NCBI RefSeq assembly: GCF_002750975.1
Contig: NZ_PEJS01000001.1
Coordinates: 744,001 to 808,000 of the forward strand
Direction: 5' to 3'
Source: Stenotrophomonas indicatrix
GTDB lineage: Bacteria > Pseudomonadota > Gammaproteobacteria > Xanthomonadales > Xanthomonadaceae
DNA length: 64,000 nt
Shown piece after piece: positions 45,383-55,082 of the stretch. The position numbers and the translations under genes were made by a program. Numbering within the stretch: the first letter of the stretch is position 1; each line of letters opens with the position of its first letter. The notes beneath the pieces are model-generated. The model was not told the DNA's origin and ran no database searches. It saw only the letters and a program-made list of their open reading frames with translations.

Positions 45383-46084
45383 GTGCGCATCGCATTCTGG
45401 TCAAGCTGGTTGCTGTTGATCTCCCTCAGTATCGGGCTGGCGCTGTCGCTGGCCGATTTCCGTACTGCCACGCATTACGCATCCGCACCGCTGCAGCTGG
45501 AACCGGGCACGCAGCTGACGCTGGAAACCGAGCGGCTGTTGCCGGGGCGGCCGCAGCTGTCGTTGACGTTCCAGCGTCCCCCGCCGGACTACGACCAGCC
45601 GGACCCCGTGCTTGGCAACTGGCAGAACAGTCAGCACGCCGGTTTCCTGCGCTTCCGCACGCCCGGCGAGCCGATCAGGCTGAAAGTCGAGCATGACGGT
45701 CGGCACGCGATCTATCGGGCCATGCCGGTCAGTTCGCATGGCTCGGGTGAGGTGACGCGCGAATTTACGCCGGACGAACCCAGCGCATCGCCCACCGATT
45801 TCCAGTGGCCGCCACTGGCCTCGCCGCTTACGCTGGGTGCTGGCAACCTGCACCTGAAGATCACCGTTGTGGAGGTCGGGCCTGGCCTGCGCGGAGAAAC
45901 CGCGACACTGGGCCTGGAACCGGGCCTTCAGATGAAAGTGACTGACGCGGACTATGGTTGGTTGTGGCTGCTGTTTATCGTCAAACCAGCGCTTCAGCTG
46001 CTGCTGGCACTCTATGTGGTGGTGATGCTGGCGTGGAGCTGGCGCAGGGGACGCCGTTGGTGGCGGGGCAGGGCGGAGTCGTGA
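45383..46084 (+). CDS. hypothetical membrane-anchored protein
   Basis: 233 residues from a GTG start at 45383 (AAAAGGA upstream). There is one N-terminal hydrophobic segment (FWSSWLLLISLSIGLALSL), a beta-rich periplasmic domain (YASAPLQLEPGTQLTLETERLL ... LHLKITVVEVGPGLRGETATLGLEPG), and a second span near the C-terminus (WLWLLFIVKPALQLLLALYVVVMLAW) followed by a basic tail. No family is recognised. It is divergent from the ABC operon, with 154 bp between them. Confidence 0.72.
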   Translation: MRIAFWSSWLLLISLSIGLALSLADFRTATHYASAPLQLEPGTQLTLETERLLPGRPQLSLTFQRPPPDYDQPDPVLGNWQNSQHAGFLRFRTPGEPIRLKVEHDGRHAIYRAMPVSSHGSGEVTREFTPDEPSASPTDFQWPPLASPLTLGAGNLHLKITVVEVGPGLRGETATLGLEPGLQMKVTDADYGWLWLLFIVKPALQLLLALYVVVMLAWSWRRGRRWWRGRAES

Positions 46085-46176
46085 AATCTTCCTGAATGCG
46101 TTAACAGCGGTGCGCTGGATCACACAATGCGTCGACAGGGGCGCCGATAGGCTTTCCCCCTCAAACGTCGACGTCG

Positions 46177-47673
46177 ATGCAGGCACGCATGCGGATCACA
46201 ACCGGAATTGAAGGACTGGACAGCATCATTGGCGGCGGGCTGCCGCAGGCGCGGCTGTACCTGCTTGAGGGGCCGCCGGGCTCCGGCAAGACCACGCTGT
46301 CCCTGCAGTTCCTGCTGGAAGGCCTGCGGCGCGGCGAGCGCTGCCTCTACATCACCCTGTCCGAGACCGCCGAGGAGCTGCGCGAAGTCGCGTTGGCGCA
46401 CGGCTGGTCGCTGGACGGCCTGCACCTGTTCGAGCTGGGTTCGGCCGAAGGGGCAATGGGCAATGGCCGCCTGCAGTCGGTGCTGCATTCGTGGGAAATG
46501 GAGCTGGACGAGACGGTCAACCTGATCATGTCCAAGGTGGACAGCATCGGGCCGACCCGGGTGGTGTTCGATTCGTTGTCGGAACTGCGCCTGCTGGCGC
46601 AGGATTCGCTGCGCTATCGTCGGCAGATCCTCGCACTCAAGCAGTTCTTCGCGCCCAAGAGTGCGACGGTTTTCCTGGTGGACGACCTGACGTCCACCGG
46701 CGATGAGCGCGACGGCCAGCTGCACAGCCTGTGCCACGGCGTGGTCTCGCTGGAACGCCTGACCCTGGACTTCGGCCCTGCCCGGCGCCGCATGCAGGTG
46801 CAGAAGCTGCGGGGCGTCGATTTCGTTGCCGGCTACCACGACATGGTGATCCGTCGCGGTGGCGTGCAGATCTTCCCCCGCCTGATCGCCTCGGAACATC
46901 ACGGACGGTTCGTCGGAACGCCCATCAGCAGCGGCGTGGCCGAGATCGACCGGCTGCTGGGCGGCGGTCCGCTGCGCGGTACCTCCACCCTGTTGACCGG
47001 CCCGGCCGGCAGCGGCAAGACCAACGTGGCGCTGCAGTATGTGTGGGCGGCCTGCGAGCGCGGCGAGCGCAGCTGCATCTTCGAGTTCGACGAGCGCGTG
47101 GGCACGCTGCTGGCACGCGCTTCGGCGCTGGATATCGATCTGGAAAAGCACCTGCGCTCCGGTCTGCTGGAGATCCTGCAGATCGACCCGGCCGAAGTGT
47201 CGCCCGGGGAGTTCTCCTGGAACCTGCGCAAGTCCGTGGAGGAGCGCAACTGCCGTGTGCTGGTGATCGACAGCCTCAACGGCTACGTGACCGCCATGCC
47301 GCAGGAAAAACAGCTGATGCTGCAGCTGCACGAGATGCTGTCCTACCTCAACCAGAAGGGTGTGGCGACCTTCATGATCAACCCGCAGCATGGGCTGGTC
47401 GGCACCATGTCCACCGGCAGCCTCAATGTCTCCTACATCGCTGATGCGGTGGTGCTGTTCCGATTCTTCGAAGCCAAGGGACGCATCCGCAAGGCGATCT
47501 CGGTGATCAAGAACCGCGGCGGTGCGCATGAAGACACCATCCGCGAACTGAAGATCGACGGGCGCGGCATCACGGTCAGTGCCGCATTGGCCGATTTCCA
47601 GGGCATCCTCACCGGCACGCCGGAGTTCGTCGGCGACAGCGCAGCGCTGCTGGGCCAGTCCGATGTCCGATAG
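46177..47673 (+). CDS. KaiC-like ATPase with two RecA-type domains
   Basis: 498 residues with two KaiC domains. Domain 1 (about 1-240) has P-loop GPPGSGKTT and begins RITTGIEGLDSIIGGGLPQARLYLL. Domain 2 (about 245-498) has GTPISSGVAEIDRLLGGGPLRGTSTLLTGPAGSGKTN and Walker B VLVIDSLNGY. Non-circadian KaiC homologues of this kind pair with histidine kinases in many proteobacteria that lack KaiA/KaiB. Here the last 11 nt overlap the start of a hybrid kinase gene, which strongly suggests a joint signalling role. What it senses is unknown. Confidence 0.92.
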   Translation: MQARMRITTGIEGLDSIIGGGLPQARLYLLEGPPGSGKTTLSLQFLLEGLRRGERCLYITLSETAEELREVALAHGWSLDGLHLFELGSAEGAMGNGRLQSVLHSWEMELDETVNLIMSKVDSIGPTRVVFDSLSELRLLAQDSLRYRRQILALKQFFAPKSATVFLVDDLTSTGDERDGQLHSLCHGVVSLERLTLDFGPARRRMQVQKLRGVDFVAGYHDMVIRRGGVQIFPRLIASEHHGRFVGTPISSGVAEIDRLLGGGPLRGTSTLLTGPAGSGKTNVALQYVWAACERGERSCIFEFDERVGTLLARASALDIDLEKHLRSGLLEILQIDPAEVSPGEFSWNLRKSVEERNCRVLVIDSLNGYVTAMPQEKQLMLQLHEMLSYLNQKGVATFMINPQHGLVGTMSTGSLNVSYIADAVVLFRFFEAKGRIRKAISVIKNRGGAHEDTIRELKIDGRGITVSAALADFQGILTGTPEFVGDSAALLGQSDVR

Positions 47674-49717
47674 CGATGAGGGCGGCACCGTTGTCCGTAT
47701 CGTCGCTCCCTTCGGCCGTGATGCCGACAGCATCGCGGCGGTGCTGGCCGGCGCAGGGTTGAGGACGGGCATCGCGCCAAGCCTGGAAGTGCTGGCTGAG
47801 CAACTCGATGACTGCACCGGGCTGGTGGTGGTCACCCAGGAAGCGGTGGCACGCGGCAGCGAGGTACTGCTGCAGGCGCTGCAGCAGCAGCCGGCCTGGT
47901 CGGACATTCCGTTCATCCTGCTGCGCTCGGCGCGTTCCTACCGGCGTTCCACCCGTGAACCGTTGTTGCCCGGCTCGATCAACGTAGTGGAGATGGACCG
48001 GCCATTGGGCAGCATGTCGTTGCTCAGCGCTGTGCAGGGCGCGCTGCGCGCGCGCGGCAAGCAGTTCGTGGTGCGCGACCAGGTCACCGCCTTGGCCGAT
48101 GGCCGTGCGGCGCTGGCGCGCAGCGAGTCCGAGCTGCGATTGATCGCCGATGCAATGCCGGTGCTGATCGCATTCGTGGACCGCTCGCTGTGCTTCCGCT
48201 TCGCCAACAAGGCCTATGAAAACTGGTTCGAACTGGCTACCGGCGAAGTGATCGGCACGCATGTGCGCGAGGTCATCGGCGAGACCGTATGGCAGCAGCG
48301 TCGCCCGGCGATGGAAGCCGCGTTGGCCGGTCGCGAGGCCATGTTCGAGATCGTCTGGCCACATCGCTTGTATGGGCGCCGGGACTGCGAAGTGCGTTAC
48401 TCGCCCCGCCGCAATGGCGAGGGGCGCATCGACGGCTTCCACGTGTTCGTCACCGATATCACCGCGGCCAAGCTGGCCCTTGCCAGCAGCCAACAGCACG
48501 CGCACGCGCTGGAGGCGATGGTGGCCGAGCGCACCCGTGAACTGGAAGCGCAGATGGCGGCGCGCGAGGCCAGCGACGCTGCATTGCGGCAGTCACAGAA
48601 AATGGAGGCGATCGGCCAGTTGACCGGCGGCATCGCCCACGATTTCAACAACATGCTGACCGGCATCCTGTCCGCGTTGGACATCGTCCGGCTGCGCCTG
48701 GACATGGGCCGGGTCGACGACCTCGAACGTTTCCTGGACACCGCCACCGCCTCGGCCCAGCGTGCCGCGGCACTCACCCAGCGCCTGCTGGCGTTCTCGC
48801 GGCGGCAGTCGCTGGATGCGCGTCCGGTGGAGCTCAACACGCTGCTGGTTTCGGTGCAGCACCTGCTGCACAGCACCCTGGGCGAGGCGGTGCGCATCCA
48901 CGCCGAACCCTCGCCGCTGCCCTTGCACGCCACGCTGGATGCCAACCAGTTCGAGAGCGCGCTGCTGAACCTGGCCATCAACGCGCGTGATGCGATGCCG
49001 GACGGCGGCGATCTGACTCTGCGTGCCTCGTCGGTAAGCGTAAGGGAAGGCCAGTACACGGCCGTGCCTGCCGGTGACTACGCACTGGTGGAGGTGGCCG
49101 ACACCGGTGCCGGCATGGCGCCGGAAGTGGTCGAGCGCGCCTTCGAGCCCTTCTTCACCACCAAGCCCATCGGCAAGGGAACGGGGCTGGGCATGTCGAT
49201 GGTGTACGGCTTCATGCAGCAGTCCGGTGGCCACATCGCCATCCAGTCCAATGTCGGCGAAGGGACGACGGTGCTGCTGTTCATTCCGTTGTCGGAGGCC
49301 ATTGTGGAAGACGCGCCTGCACCTTCGCAGCCGATCCGGCGCGGCGCCGGCCAGTCCATCCTGGTGGTGGAGGATGACGAGCAGGTACGGATGCTGGTGA
49401 CGGTGGTGCTGGAAGACCTGGGCTACCACGCCCAGGTGGTGGGTGATGCCGATGCGGCGATTCCCATCCTCACGTCGGCGCAGAGCATCGATCTGCTGGT
49501 CACCGATGTCGGGCTGCCGGGGCTCAACGGGCGCCAGCTGGCGGAGATCGCGCGGCAATCGCGGCCGGCGCTGCCGATCCTGTTCATGACCGGCTATGCG
49601 GAAAAGGCACAGGAGCGCGCGGCCTTCCTCGATGAAGGCATGGCGATGATCGCCAAGCCCTTTCTGCTGGATGAGTTCAGCATGGCGGTACGCACGGCCA
49701 TGCCGGGCGGCGCGTAG
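47663..49717 (+). CDS. hybrid sensor histidine kinase (PAS - HisKA - HATPase - receiver)
   Basis: 684 residues from ATG 47663. Domains in order: a receiver-like N-terminal domain (about 8-125, VVRIVAPFGRDADSIAAVL, without an obvious phospho-acceptor), a PAS domain (about 150-270, RLIADAMPVLIAFVDRSLCFRFANKAYENWF), a coiled coil (about 275-310), HisKA with H326 (GGIAHDFNNMLTGIL), HATPase_c (ALLNLAINARDAMPDGG, TGAGM, GTGLGMSMVYGF) and a C-terminal receiver with D615 (LLVTDVGLPGLNG). No membrane span, so a soluble kinase. It overlaps the KaiC-like gene by 11 nt and lacks an adjacent output regulator. Confidence 0.93.
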   Translation: MSDSDEGGTVVRIVAPFGRDADSIAAVLAGAGLRTGIAPSLEVLAEQLDDCTGLVVVTQEAVARGSEVLLQALQQQPAWSDIPFILLRSARSYRRSTREPLLPGSINVVEMDRPLGSMSLLSAVQGALRARGKQFVVRDQVTALADGRAALARSESELRLIADAMPVLIAFVDRSLCFRFANKAYENWFELATGEVIGTHVREVIGETVWQQRRPAMEAALAGREAMFEIVWPHRLYGRRDCEVRYSPRRNGEGRIDGFHVFVTDITAAKLALASSQQHAHALEAMVAERTRELEAQMAAREASDAALRQSQKMEAIGQLTGGIAHDFNNMLTGILSALDIVRLRLDMGRVDDLERFLDTATASAQRAAALTQRLLAFSRRQSLDARPVELNTLLVSVQHLLHSTLGEAVRIHAEPSPLPLHATLDANQFESALLNLAINARDAMPDGGDLTLRASSVSVREGQYTAVPAGDYALVEVADTGAGMAPEVVERAFEPFFTTKPIGKGTGLGMSMVYGFMQQSGGHIAIQSNVGEGTTVLLFIPLSEAIVEDAPAPSQPIRRGAGQSILVVEDDEQVRMLVTVVLEDLGYHAQVVGDADAAIPILTSAQSIDLLVTDVGLPGLNGRQLAEIARQSRPALPILFMTGYAEKAQERAAFLDEGMAMIAKPFLLDEFSMAVRTAMPGGA

Positions 49718-49730
49718 CGATGCAGGTCCT

Positions 49731-49755
49731 GTAGAGCCGGGCCATGCCCGGCTGT
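49731..49755. repeat. single SMAG hairpin
   Basis: GTAGAGCCGGGCCATGCCCGGCTG, 13 bp after the kinase stop. Confidence 0.85.
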
Positions 49756-49811
49756 CGTCGGCCTTGCGTCCCACGCATGCATGCTGAGCATGGCTTGGCG
49801 CCACCGAAGGG

Positions 49812-50843
49812 CTACGCGCGCAGCGAGGACTCGCGCACCACCAGCTTCACCGGAATGCTCTGGCCTTCCACCGGCTGCCGGCCGATCAGCGCCAGCAGCT
49901 TCTCCACCAGCAACTGGCCGGCCTGCTTGGTGTCCTGCTGTACGGTGGTCAGCGGTGGCGACACCGAGGCTGCCAGCGGGATGTCATCGAAGCCGGTCAC
50001 CGCCACGTCCTGCGGCACCCGCAGGCCCTGCTCGCGCAGCGCGCGCACCGCGCCGATGGCGATCAGGTCGCTGGCTGCGCAGACCGCATCGATGGAACGG
50101 TCCTGGGCCAGCAGTGACAGGCACGCCTCATGCCCGGACGCCTCGGTGGTGATCGCATCATGCTGCAGCGCCGGGTCGGCGGTCAGGCCATGCGCACGCA
50201 GCGCCTCGACGTGGCCGCGATAGCGCTCCTGGAATTCCGGGTAATGGCTGGAGGCATGGCCGAGGAAGGCGATGCGGCGGCAGCCCTGTTCCAGCAGGTG
50301 GGCGGTGATGTCATGCCCGCCCTGGAAGTTGTCGCTGCCGATCGACACCCCCGGCTGGCCGGGCAGGGCCGCGCCCCAGCGCACGAAGTGGGTGCCTTGT
50401 TCCACCAGCCGCTGCAGGCGGTCGCGCGACTGGTGGTAGTCGCCATAGCCCAGCAGGATGATGCCATCGGCCTTGTTGCTGTCTTCGTAATCGGCCTGCC
50501 AGTCGGTGGACAGCTGCTGGAAGGACACCAGCAGGTCCTGCCCATGCAGCGCGCAGGCGCGGGTGATCGACCCCAGCATCGAGTGGAAGAACGGGTTGAT
50601 CAGCGAGTCGTCGTTGGTCGGGTCCTCGAAGAACAGCAGGGCCAGCGTGCCGGCATTGCGCAGGCGCAGGCTGGAGGCATTCTTGTCGACCTTGTAGTTC
50701 AGCTCGCGGGCGATGCGCAGGATGCGCTCGCGGGTCTCGGCGTTGACCATCGGGCTGCCGCGCAGGGCCCGCGACACCGTGGGCTGGGAGACCCCGGCCA
50801 GGTGGGCGATGTCCAGGGAGGTGGCTTTGCCTTTGATGGTCAT
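49812..50843 (-). CDS. LacI-family transcriptional regulator (candidate regulator of the starch locus)
   Basis: 343 residues. The N-terminal helix-turn-helix is SLDIAHLAGVSQPTVSRALRGSP with a following hinge helix (NASSLRLR), and the rest is a periplasmic-binding-protein-like sensor domain (GVSIGSDNFQGGHDITAHLLEQGCRRIAFLGH, VTGFDDIPLAASVSPPLTTVQQD). This is the only LacI gene in the window besides the one at 60581, which is tied to a different operator. It is therefore the best local candidate to bind TGAATACGTATGCA, about 11 kb away. That link is inference; no copy of the site was seen at its own promoter. Confidence 0.9.
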   Translation of the reverse strand: MTIKGKATSLDIAHLAGVSQPTVSRALRGSPMVNAETRERILRIARELNYKVDKNASSLRLRNAGTLALLFFEDPTNDDSLINPFFHSMLGSITRACALHGQDLLVSFQQLSTDWQADYEDSNKADGIILLGYGDYHQSRDRLQRLVEQGTHFVRWGAALPGQPGVSIGSDNFQGGHDITAHLLEQGCRRIAFLGHASSHYPEFQERYRGHVEALRAHGLTADPALQHDAITTEASGHEACLSLLAQDRSIDAVCAASDLIAIGAVRALREQGLRVPQDVAVTGFDDIPLAASVSPPLTTVQQDTKQAGQLLVEKLLALIGRQPVEGQSIPVKLVVRESSLRA

Positions 50844-51127
50844 GGGGGCCGGCAGGGAAATGATCGGGGAATGATGCCATGGGGCGCCGATGGGCTGGCG
50901 CCGCGCGCCGGGGCAGGGCGCGCGCAGTGCCCTGCCCGGGGGGCTGCAGGCCGGATTCCGGCCATGGCCGGGGGCTTTCCCGACCCAGGTGTCGGCCGAG
51001 GGGATGGTAAGATGACCCGTTCTCGTATTCCCCCAAATTTCCCGGGGGCGACCCCAGCGCTCTGCACCCCCGCCCGGGGACGTGCTATCACTGGCGGCCT
51101 GCCCCTGGACAACGGACGAAGGTACCT

Positions 51128-51703
51128 ATGGCGCGCGGCATCAACAAAGTCATCCTGGTCGGCAACCTCGGCAACGACCCGGACGTGAAGTACACCCAGA
51201 GCGGCATGGCGATCACCCGCATCAGCCTGGCTACCACCAGCGTCCGCAAGGACAAGGATGGCAACCAGCAGGAACGTACCGAATGGCACCGCGTGGTGTT
51301 CTTCGGCAAGCTCGGCGAGATCGCCGGCGAGTACCTGCGCAAGGGCAGCTCGGTGTACGTCGAAGGCAGCCTGCGTTACGACAAGTACACCGGCCAGGAC
51401 GGCGTGGAGAAGTACTCCACCGACATCGTCGCCGATGAAATGCAGATGCTGGGCGGCCGCGGTGAAGGCGGCGGTGGCGGCGGTGGCAACTTCGCTGGCG
51501 GCGAGCGTCCGCAGCGCCAGCAGGCCCCGCGCCAGGAATACGGCGGCGGTGGTGGTGGCAACCAGCGTGGCGGCCAGGGCGGTGGTTACAACCAGGGCGG
51601 CAACCAGGGCGGTGGCTACGGCCAGCAGCGTCCGCAGCAGCAGCAGCCGCAGCAGTCGGCGCCGCCGATGGATGACTTCGCTGACGACGATATTCCGTTC
51701 TGA
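51128..51703 (+). CDS. ssb: single-stranded DNA-binding protein
   Basis: 191 residues: an OB-fold (1 to about 112, [33 protein letters not shown]), a glycine/glutamine-rich linker (about 118-175) and the acidic tail [10 protein letters not shown] that recruits partner proteins. It is the replicative SSB. It is followed by a strong terminator. The usual neighbour uvrA is not present on the other side; the LacI gene is. Confidence 0.97.
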   Translation: MARGINKVILVGNLGNDPDVKYTQSGMAITRISLATTSVRKDKDGNQQERTEWHRVVFFGKLGEIAGEYLRKGSSVYVEGSLRYDKYTGQDGVEKYSTDIVADEMQMLGGRGEGGGGGGGNFAGGERPQRQQAPRQEYGGGGGGNQRGGQGGGYNQGGNQGGGYGQQRPQQQQPQQSAPPMDDFADDDIPF

Positions 51704-51720
51704 TCGAACGCTCGTTCGCA

Positions 51721-51766
51721 GCAGAAAAAGAAAGCCCCGCTCATGCGGGGCTTTCTTTTTCTGCGA
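51721..51766. terminator. bidirectional-looking terminator after ssb
   Basis: AGAAAAAGAAAGCCCCGC-TCAT-GCGGGGCTTTCTTTTTCT: a GC stem flanked by an A-run and a T-run, effective on the plus strand for ssb. Confidence 0.93.
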
Positions 51767-51813
51767 TTCCTGCGGAGTTGTGCCTCGCAGCATTGATTTT
51801 CGTGCACCGCGAC

Positions 51814-51856
51814 TTGCAAACAGACAATTTCCTCCCCTATGGTGCAATCGATTGCA
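51814..51856 (+). promoter_or_regulatory. promoter and operator of the 3-keto-glycoside operon (site 1)
   Basis: TTGCAA (51814-51819), an 18-bp spacer and TATGGT (51838-51843) form a sigma70-like promoter. The perfect palindrome TGCAATCGATTGCA (51843-51856) begins on the last base of the -10 box and covers the start point, the position of a repressor operator. The same palindrome occurs at 60502-60515. The first start codon is at 51905. Confidence 0.8.
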
Positions 51857-51904
51857 TTGCCGTGAATCGTTGCGTTTGATACCGGTTGGGAGGCCGGCAG
51901 GTGG

Positions 51905-52795
<891 letters not shown>

Positions 52796-52821
52796 AACGA
52801 TATCCACCAGGTGAGAGATCC

Positions 52822-54507
52822 ATGGCAGACAATCATTACGACGCCATTGTTGTTGGCTCGGGAATCAGTGGCGGTTGGGCGGCGAAGGAACTGACCGAGA
52901 AGGGCCTGAAGGTCCTGATGCTGGAACGCGGACGCAACATCGAGCACGTCAAGGACTACGTCAACGCGATGAAGGAGCCGTGGGATTTCCCGCATCGCAA
53001 CCGGCCTACACAGGCGATGAAGGCCGCCTTCCCGGTGCTGATGCGCGACTACGCGCTGGCCGAGAACCTGCAGGGCATGTGGGCCGACGAACAGGAATCG
53101 CCGTACATCGAGACCAAACGGTTCGACTGGTTCCGCGGCTACCACGTGGGTGGCCGTTCGCTGATGTGGGGGCGACAGAGCTATCGTTTCTCCGACCTGG
53201 ATTTCGAAGCAAACCTCAAGGACGGCATCGCCACCGACTGGCCGATCCGCTACGCCGACATCGCGCCGTGGTACGACCATGTGGAGAAGTTCGCCGGCAT
53301 CGCCGGTACGCGCGAAGGGCTGGACGTGCTGCCGGACGGCGAGTTCCTGCCGCCGATCCCGTTGAACATCGTCGAAAAGGACGTGGCCGCGCGGATCAGG
53401 AAGGCCTTCGGCGGAACCCGGCACATGATCCACTCGCGCACGGCGAACATCACCAAGCCGATGCCCGAGCAGGGCCGCGTCAACTGCCAGTACCGCAACA
53501 AGTGCATCCTCGGCTGTCCCTTCGGCGCCTATTTCTCCACCCAGGCGGCGACACTGCCGGCGGCGATGAAGACCGGCAACCTGACCTTGCGGCCGTTCTC
53601 CATCGTCAAGGAAGTGCTCTACGACAAGGACCGCAAGCGGGCGCGGGGCGTGGAGATCATCGACGCAGAGACCGGCCAGACCTACCAGTACACGGCCAAG
53701 GTCATCTTCCTCAATGCCTCCTCCTTCAACTCGACCTGGCTGCTGATGAACTCGGCCACCGATGTGTGGGAGGGTGGGCTGGGCTCATCGTCGGGTGAGC
53801 TGGGACACAACGTGATGGACCATCATTTCGGCGCGGGTGCCTCCGGCCGGGTCGAAGGCTTCGAGGACAAGTACTACTTCGGCCGTCGTCCCTGCGGCTT
53901 CTACATTCCCCGCTTCCGCAACGTGGCCGCTGACAAGCGCGGCTACCTGCGCGGCTTCGGCTACCAGGGCGGTGCCAGCCGCATGGGGTGGTCGCGCGAG
54001 ATTGCCGAGCTGAACATCGGCGCCGACCTGAAGGAGGCGCTGACCGTGCCCGGTGACTGGCGCATCGGCATGACCGGCTTCGGCGAAATGCTGCCGCACC
54101 ACGACAACACGATCCGCCTGGACCGGGACCGCAAGGACAAGTGGGGTCTGCCGGTGCTGGCGATGGATGTATCCATGCGCGCCAACGAACTGGCCATGCG
54201 CAAGGACATGGCCGCCGATGCCGCCGAGATGCTCGAGGCCGCCGGCGTCAAGGACGTGGAGATGCACGACAACGACTACGCCCCGGGCAAGGGCATCCAT
54301 GAGATGGGGACCGCGCGCATGGGCCGTGACCGCAGGACGTCCGTGCTGAACCAGCACAACCAGGTCTGGGATGCGCCCAACGTCTATGTCACCGACGGTG
54401 CCTGCATGACCTCCAGCGCGTGCGTGAACCCGTCGCTGACCTACATGGCACTGACCGCGCGGGCTGCTGACCATGCCGTGCGCGAACTGAAAGCGGGGAA
54501 CCTCTGA
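52822..54507 (+). CDS. GMC-type FAD-dependent sugar dehydrogenase large subunit (predicted glycoside 3-dehydrogenase)
   Basis: 561 residues. The FAD Rossmann motif is DAIVVGSGISGGWAAKEL near the N-terminus; GGRSLMWGRQSYR and the cysteine-bearing NCQYRNKCILGCPFGAYFS are typical of gluconate/glucoside dehydrogenase-like GMC proteins; catalytic residues are the His of GIHEMGTARMG and the Asn of SACVNPSLT. It has no signal of its own and probably leaves the cell bound to the Tat-exported small subunit encoded next, overlapping by one base (TGATG). Close relatives oxidise C3 of glucosides. The exact substrate is inferred. Confidence 0.88.
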   Translation: MADNHYDAIVVGSGISGGWAAKELTEKGLKVLMLERGRNIEHVKDYVNAMKEPWDFPHRNRPTQAMKAAFPVLMRDYALAENLQGMWADEQESPYIETKRFDWFRGYHVGGRSLMWGRQSYRFSDLDFEANLKDGIATDWPIRYADIAPWYDHVEKFAGIAGTREGLDVLPDGEFLPPIPLNIVEKDVAARIRKAFGGTRHMIHSRTANITKPMPEQGRVNCQYRNKCILGCPFGAYFSTQAATLPAAMKTGNLTLRPFSIVKEVLYDKDRKRARGVEIIDAETGQTYQYTAKVIFLNASSFNSTWLLMNSATDVWEGGLGSSSGELGHNVMDHHFGAGASGRVEGFEDKYYFGRRPCGFYIPRFRNVAADKRGYLRGFGYQGGASRMGWSREIAELNIGADLKEALTVPGDWRIGMTGFGEMLPHHDNTIRLDRDRKDKWGLPVLAMDVSMRANELAMRKDMAADAAEMLEAAGVKDVEMHDNDYAPGKGIHEMGTARMGRDRRTSVLNQHNQVWDAPNVYVTDGACMTSSACVNPSLTYMALTARAADHAVRELKAGNL

Positions 54508-55082
54508 TGGACCGCCGCGAACTGCTGAAGATGATCGTTGCCGCCACCGGCGCGGCGATGATCGGCCTGCCTGCGCTCGGTCAGGCACAGGCTCCCGCCG
54601 CAGGGGCGAAGACGCGCTTCTCCGACGCGGAGGTCGGCACGCTGGACGAGATCGCCGAGACCATCCTGCCGCGGACGAAAACGCCGGGGGCGAAAGACGC
54701 AGGCGCCGGTGCATTCATGGCGACGTTCGTCAGCGACTGCTACACCGCCCGGCAGCAGGCGACGTTCCGTGCTGGCCTGGCCGATATCGACAAACGCGCC
54801 GGCGGCCGCTTCGTTTCACTTGCGCCGCAGGCCCGCACTGAACTGCTGCGCGCGCTGGATGCAGAGGCCAGGAAGCACGCGGTCGAGGTGACCGAAACCG
54901 GCACCGCCGAAGCAGGAGAGCCGATGCCGCATTACTTCACGATGTTCAAGCAGCTCACCATCTTCGGTTTCTTTACCTCCAAGGTTGGCGCGACCGAAGT
55001 GCTGCGTTACGTCGCCGTGCCGGGCCGCTACGACGGCGACCTGGCCTATGTTCCCGGCACGCCCGCATGGGGGACCAGCTGA
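54507..55082 (+). CDS. gluconate 2-dehydrogenase subunit 3 family protein (Tat-exported small subunit)
   Basis: 191 residues. The start MDRRELLKMIVAATGAAMIGLPALG is a Tat leader with RR at 3-4. The mature domain (FSDAEVGTLDEIAETILPRT, PHYFTMFKQLTIFGFFTSKVGATEVLRY) is that of the small subunit that escorts and stabilises GMC flavoproteins. It overlaps the dehydrogenase gene by one base and the next gene by one base, so the three are translationally linked. Confidence 0.9.
   Translation: MDRRELLKMIVAATGAAMIGLPALGQAQAPAAGAKTRFSDAEVGTLDEIAETILPRTKTPGAKDAGAGAFMATFVSDCYTARQQATFRAGLADIDKRAGGRFVSLAPQARTELLRALDAEARKHAVEVTETGTAEAGEPMPHYFTMFKQLTIFGFFTSKVGATEVLRYVAVPGRYDGDLAYVPGTPAWGTS

Noticed and set aside
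42187..45696. A 1169-codon plus-strand open frame opposite the ABC/M1 genes
   Set aside because: Antisense shadow; the minus strand encodes complete ABC and M1 motifs and the plus frame has low-complexity composition.
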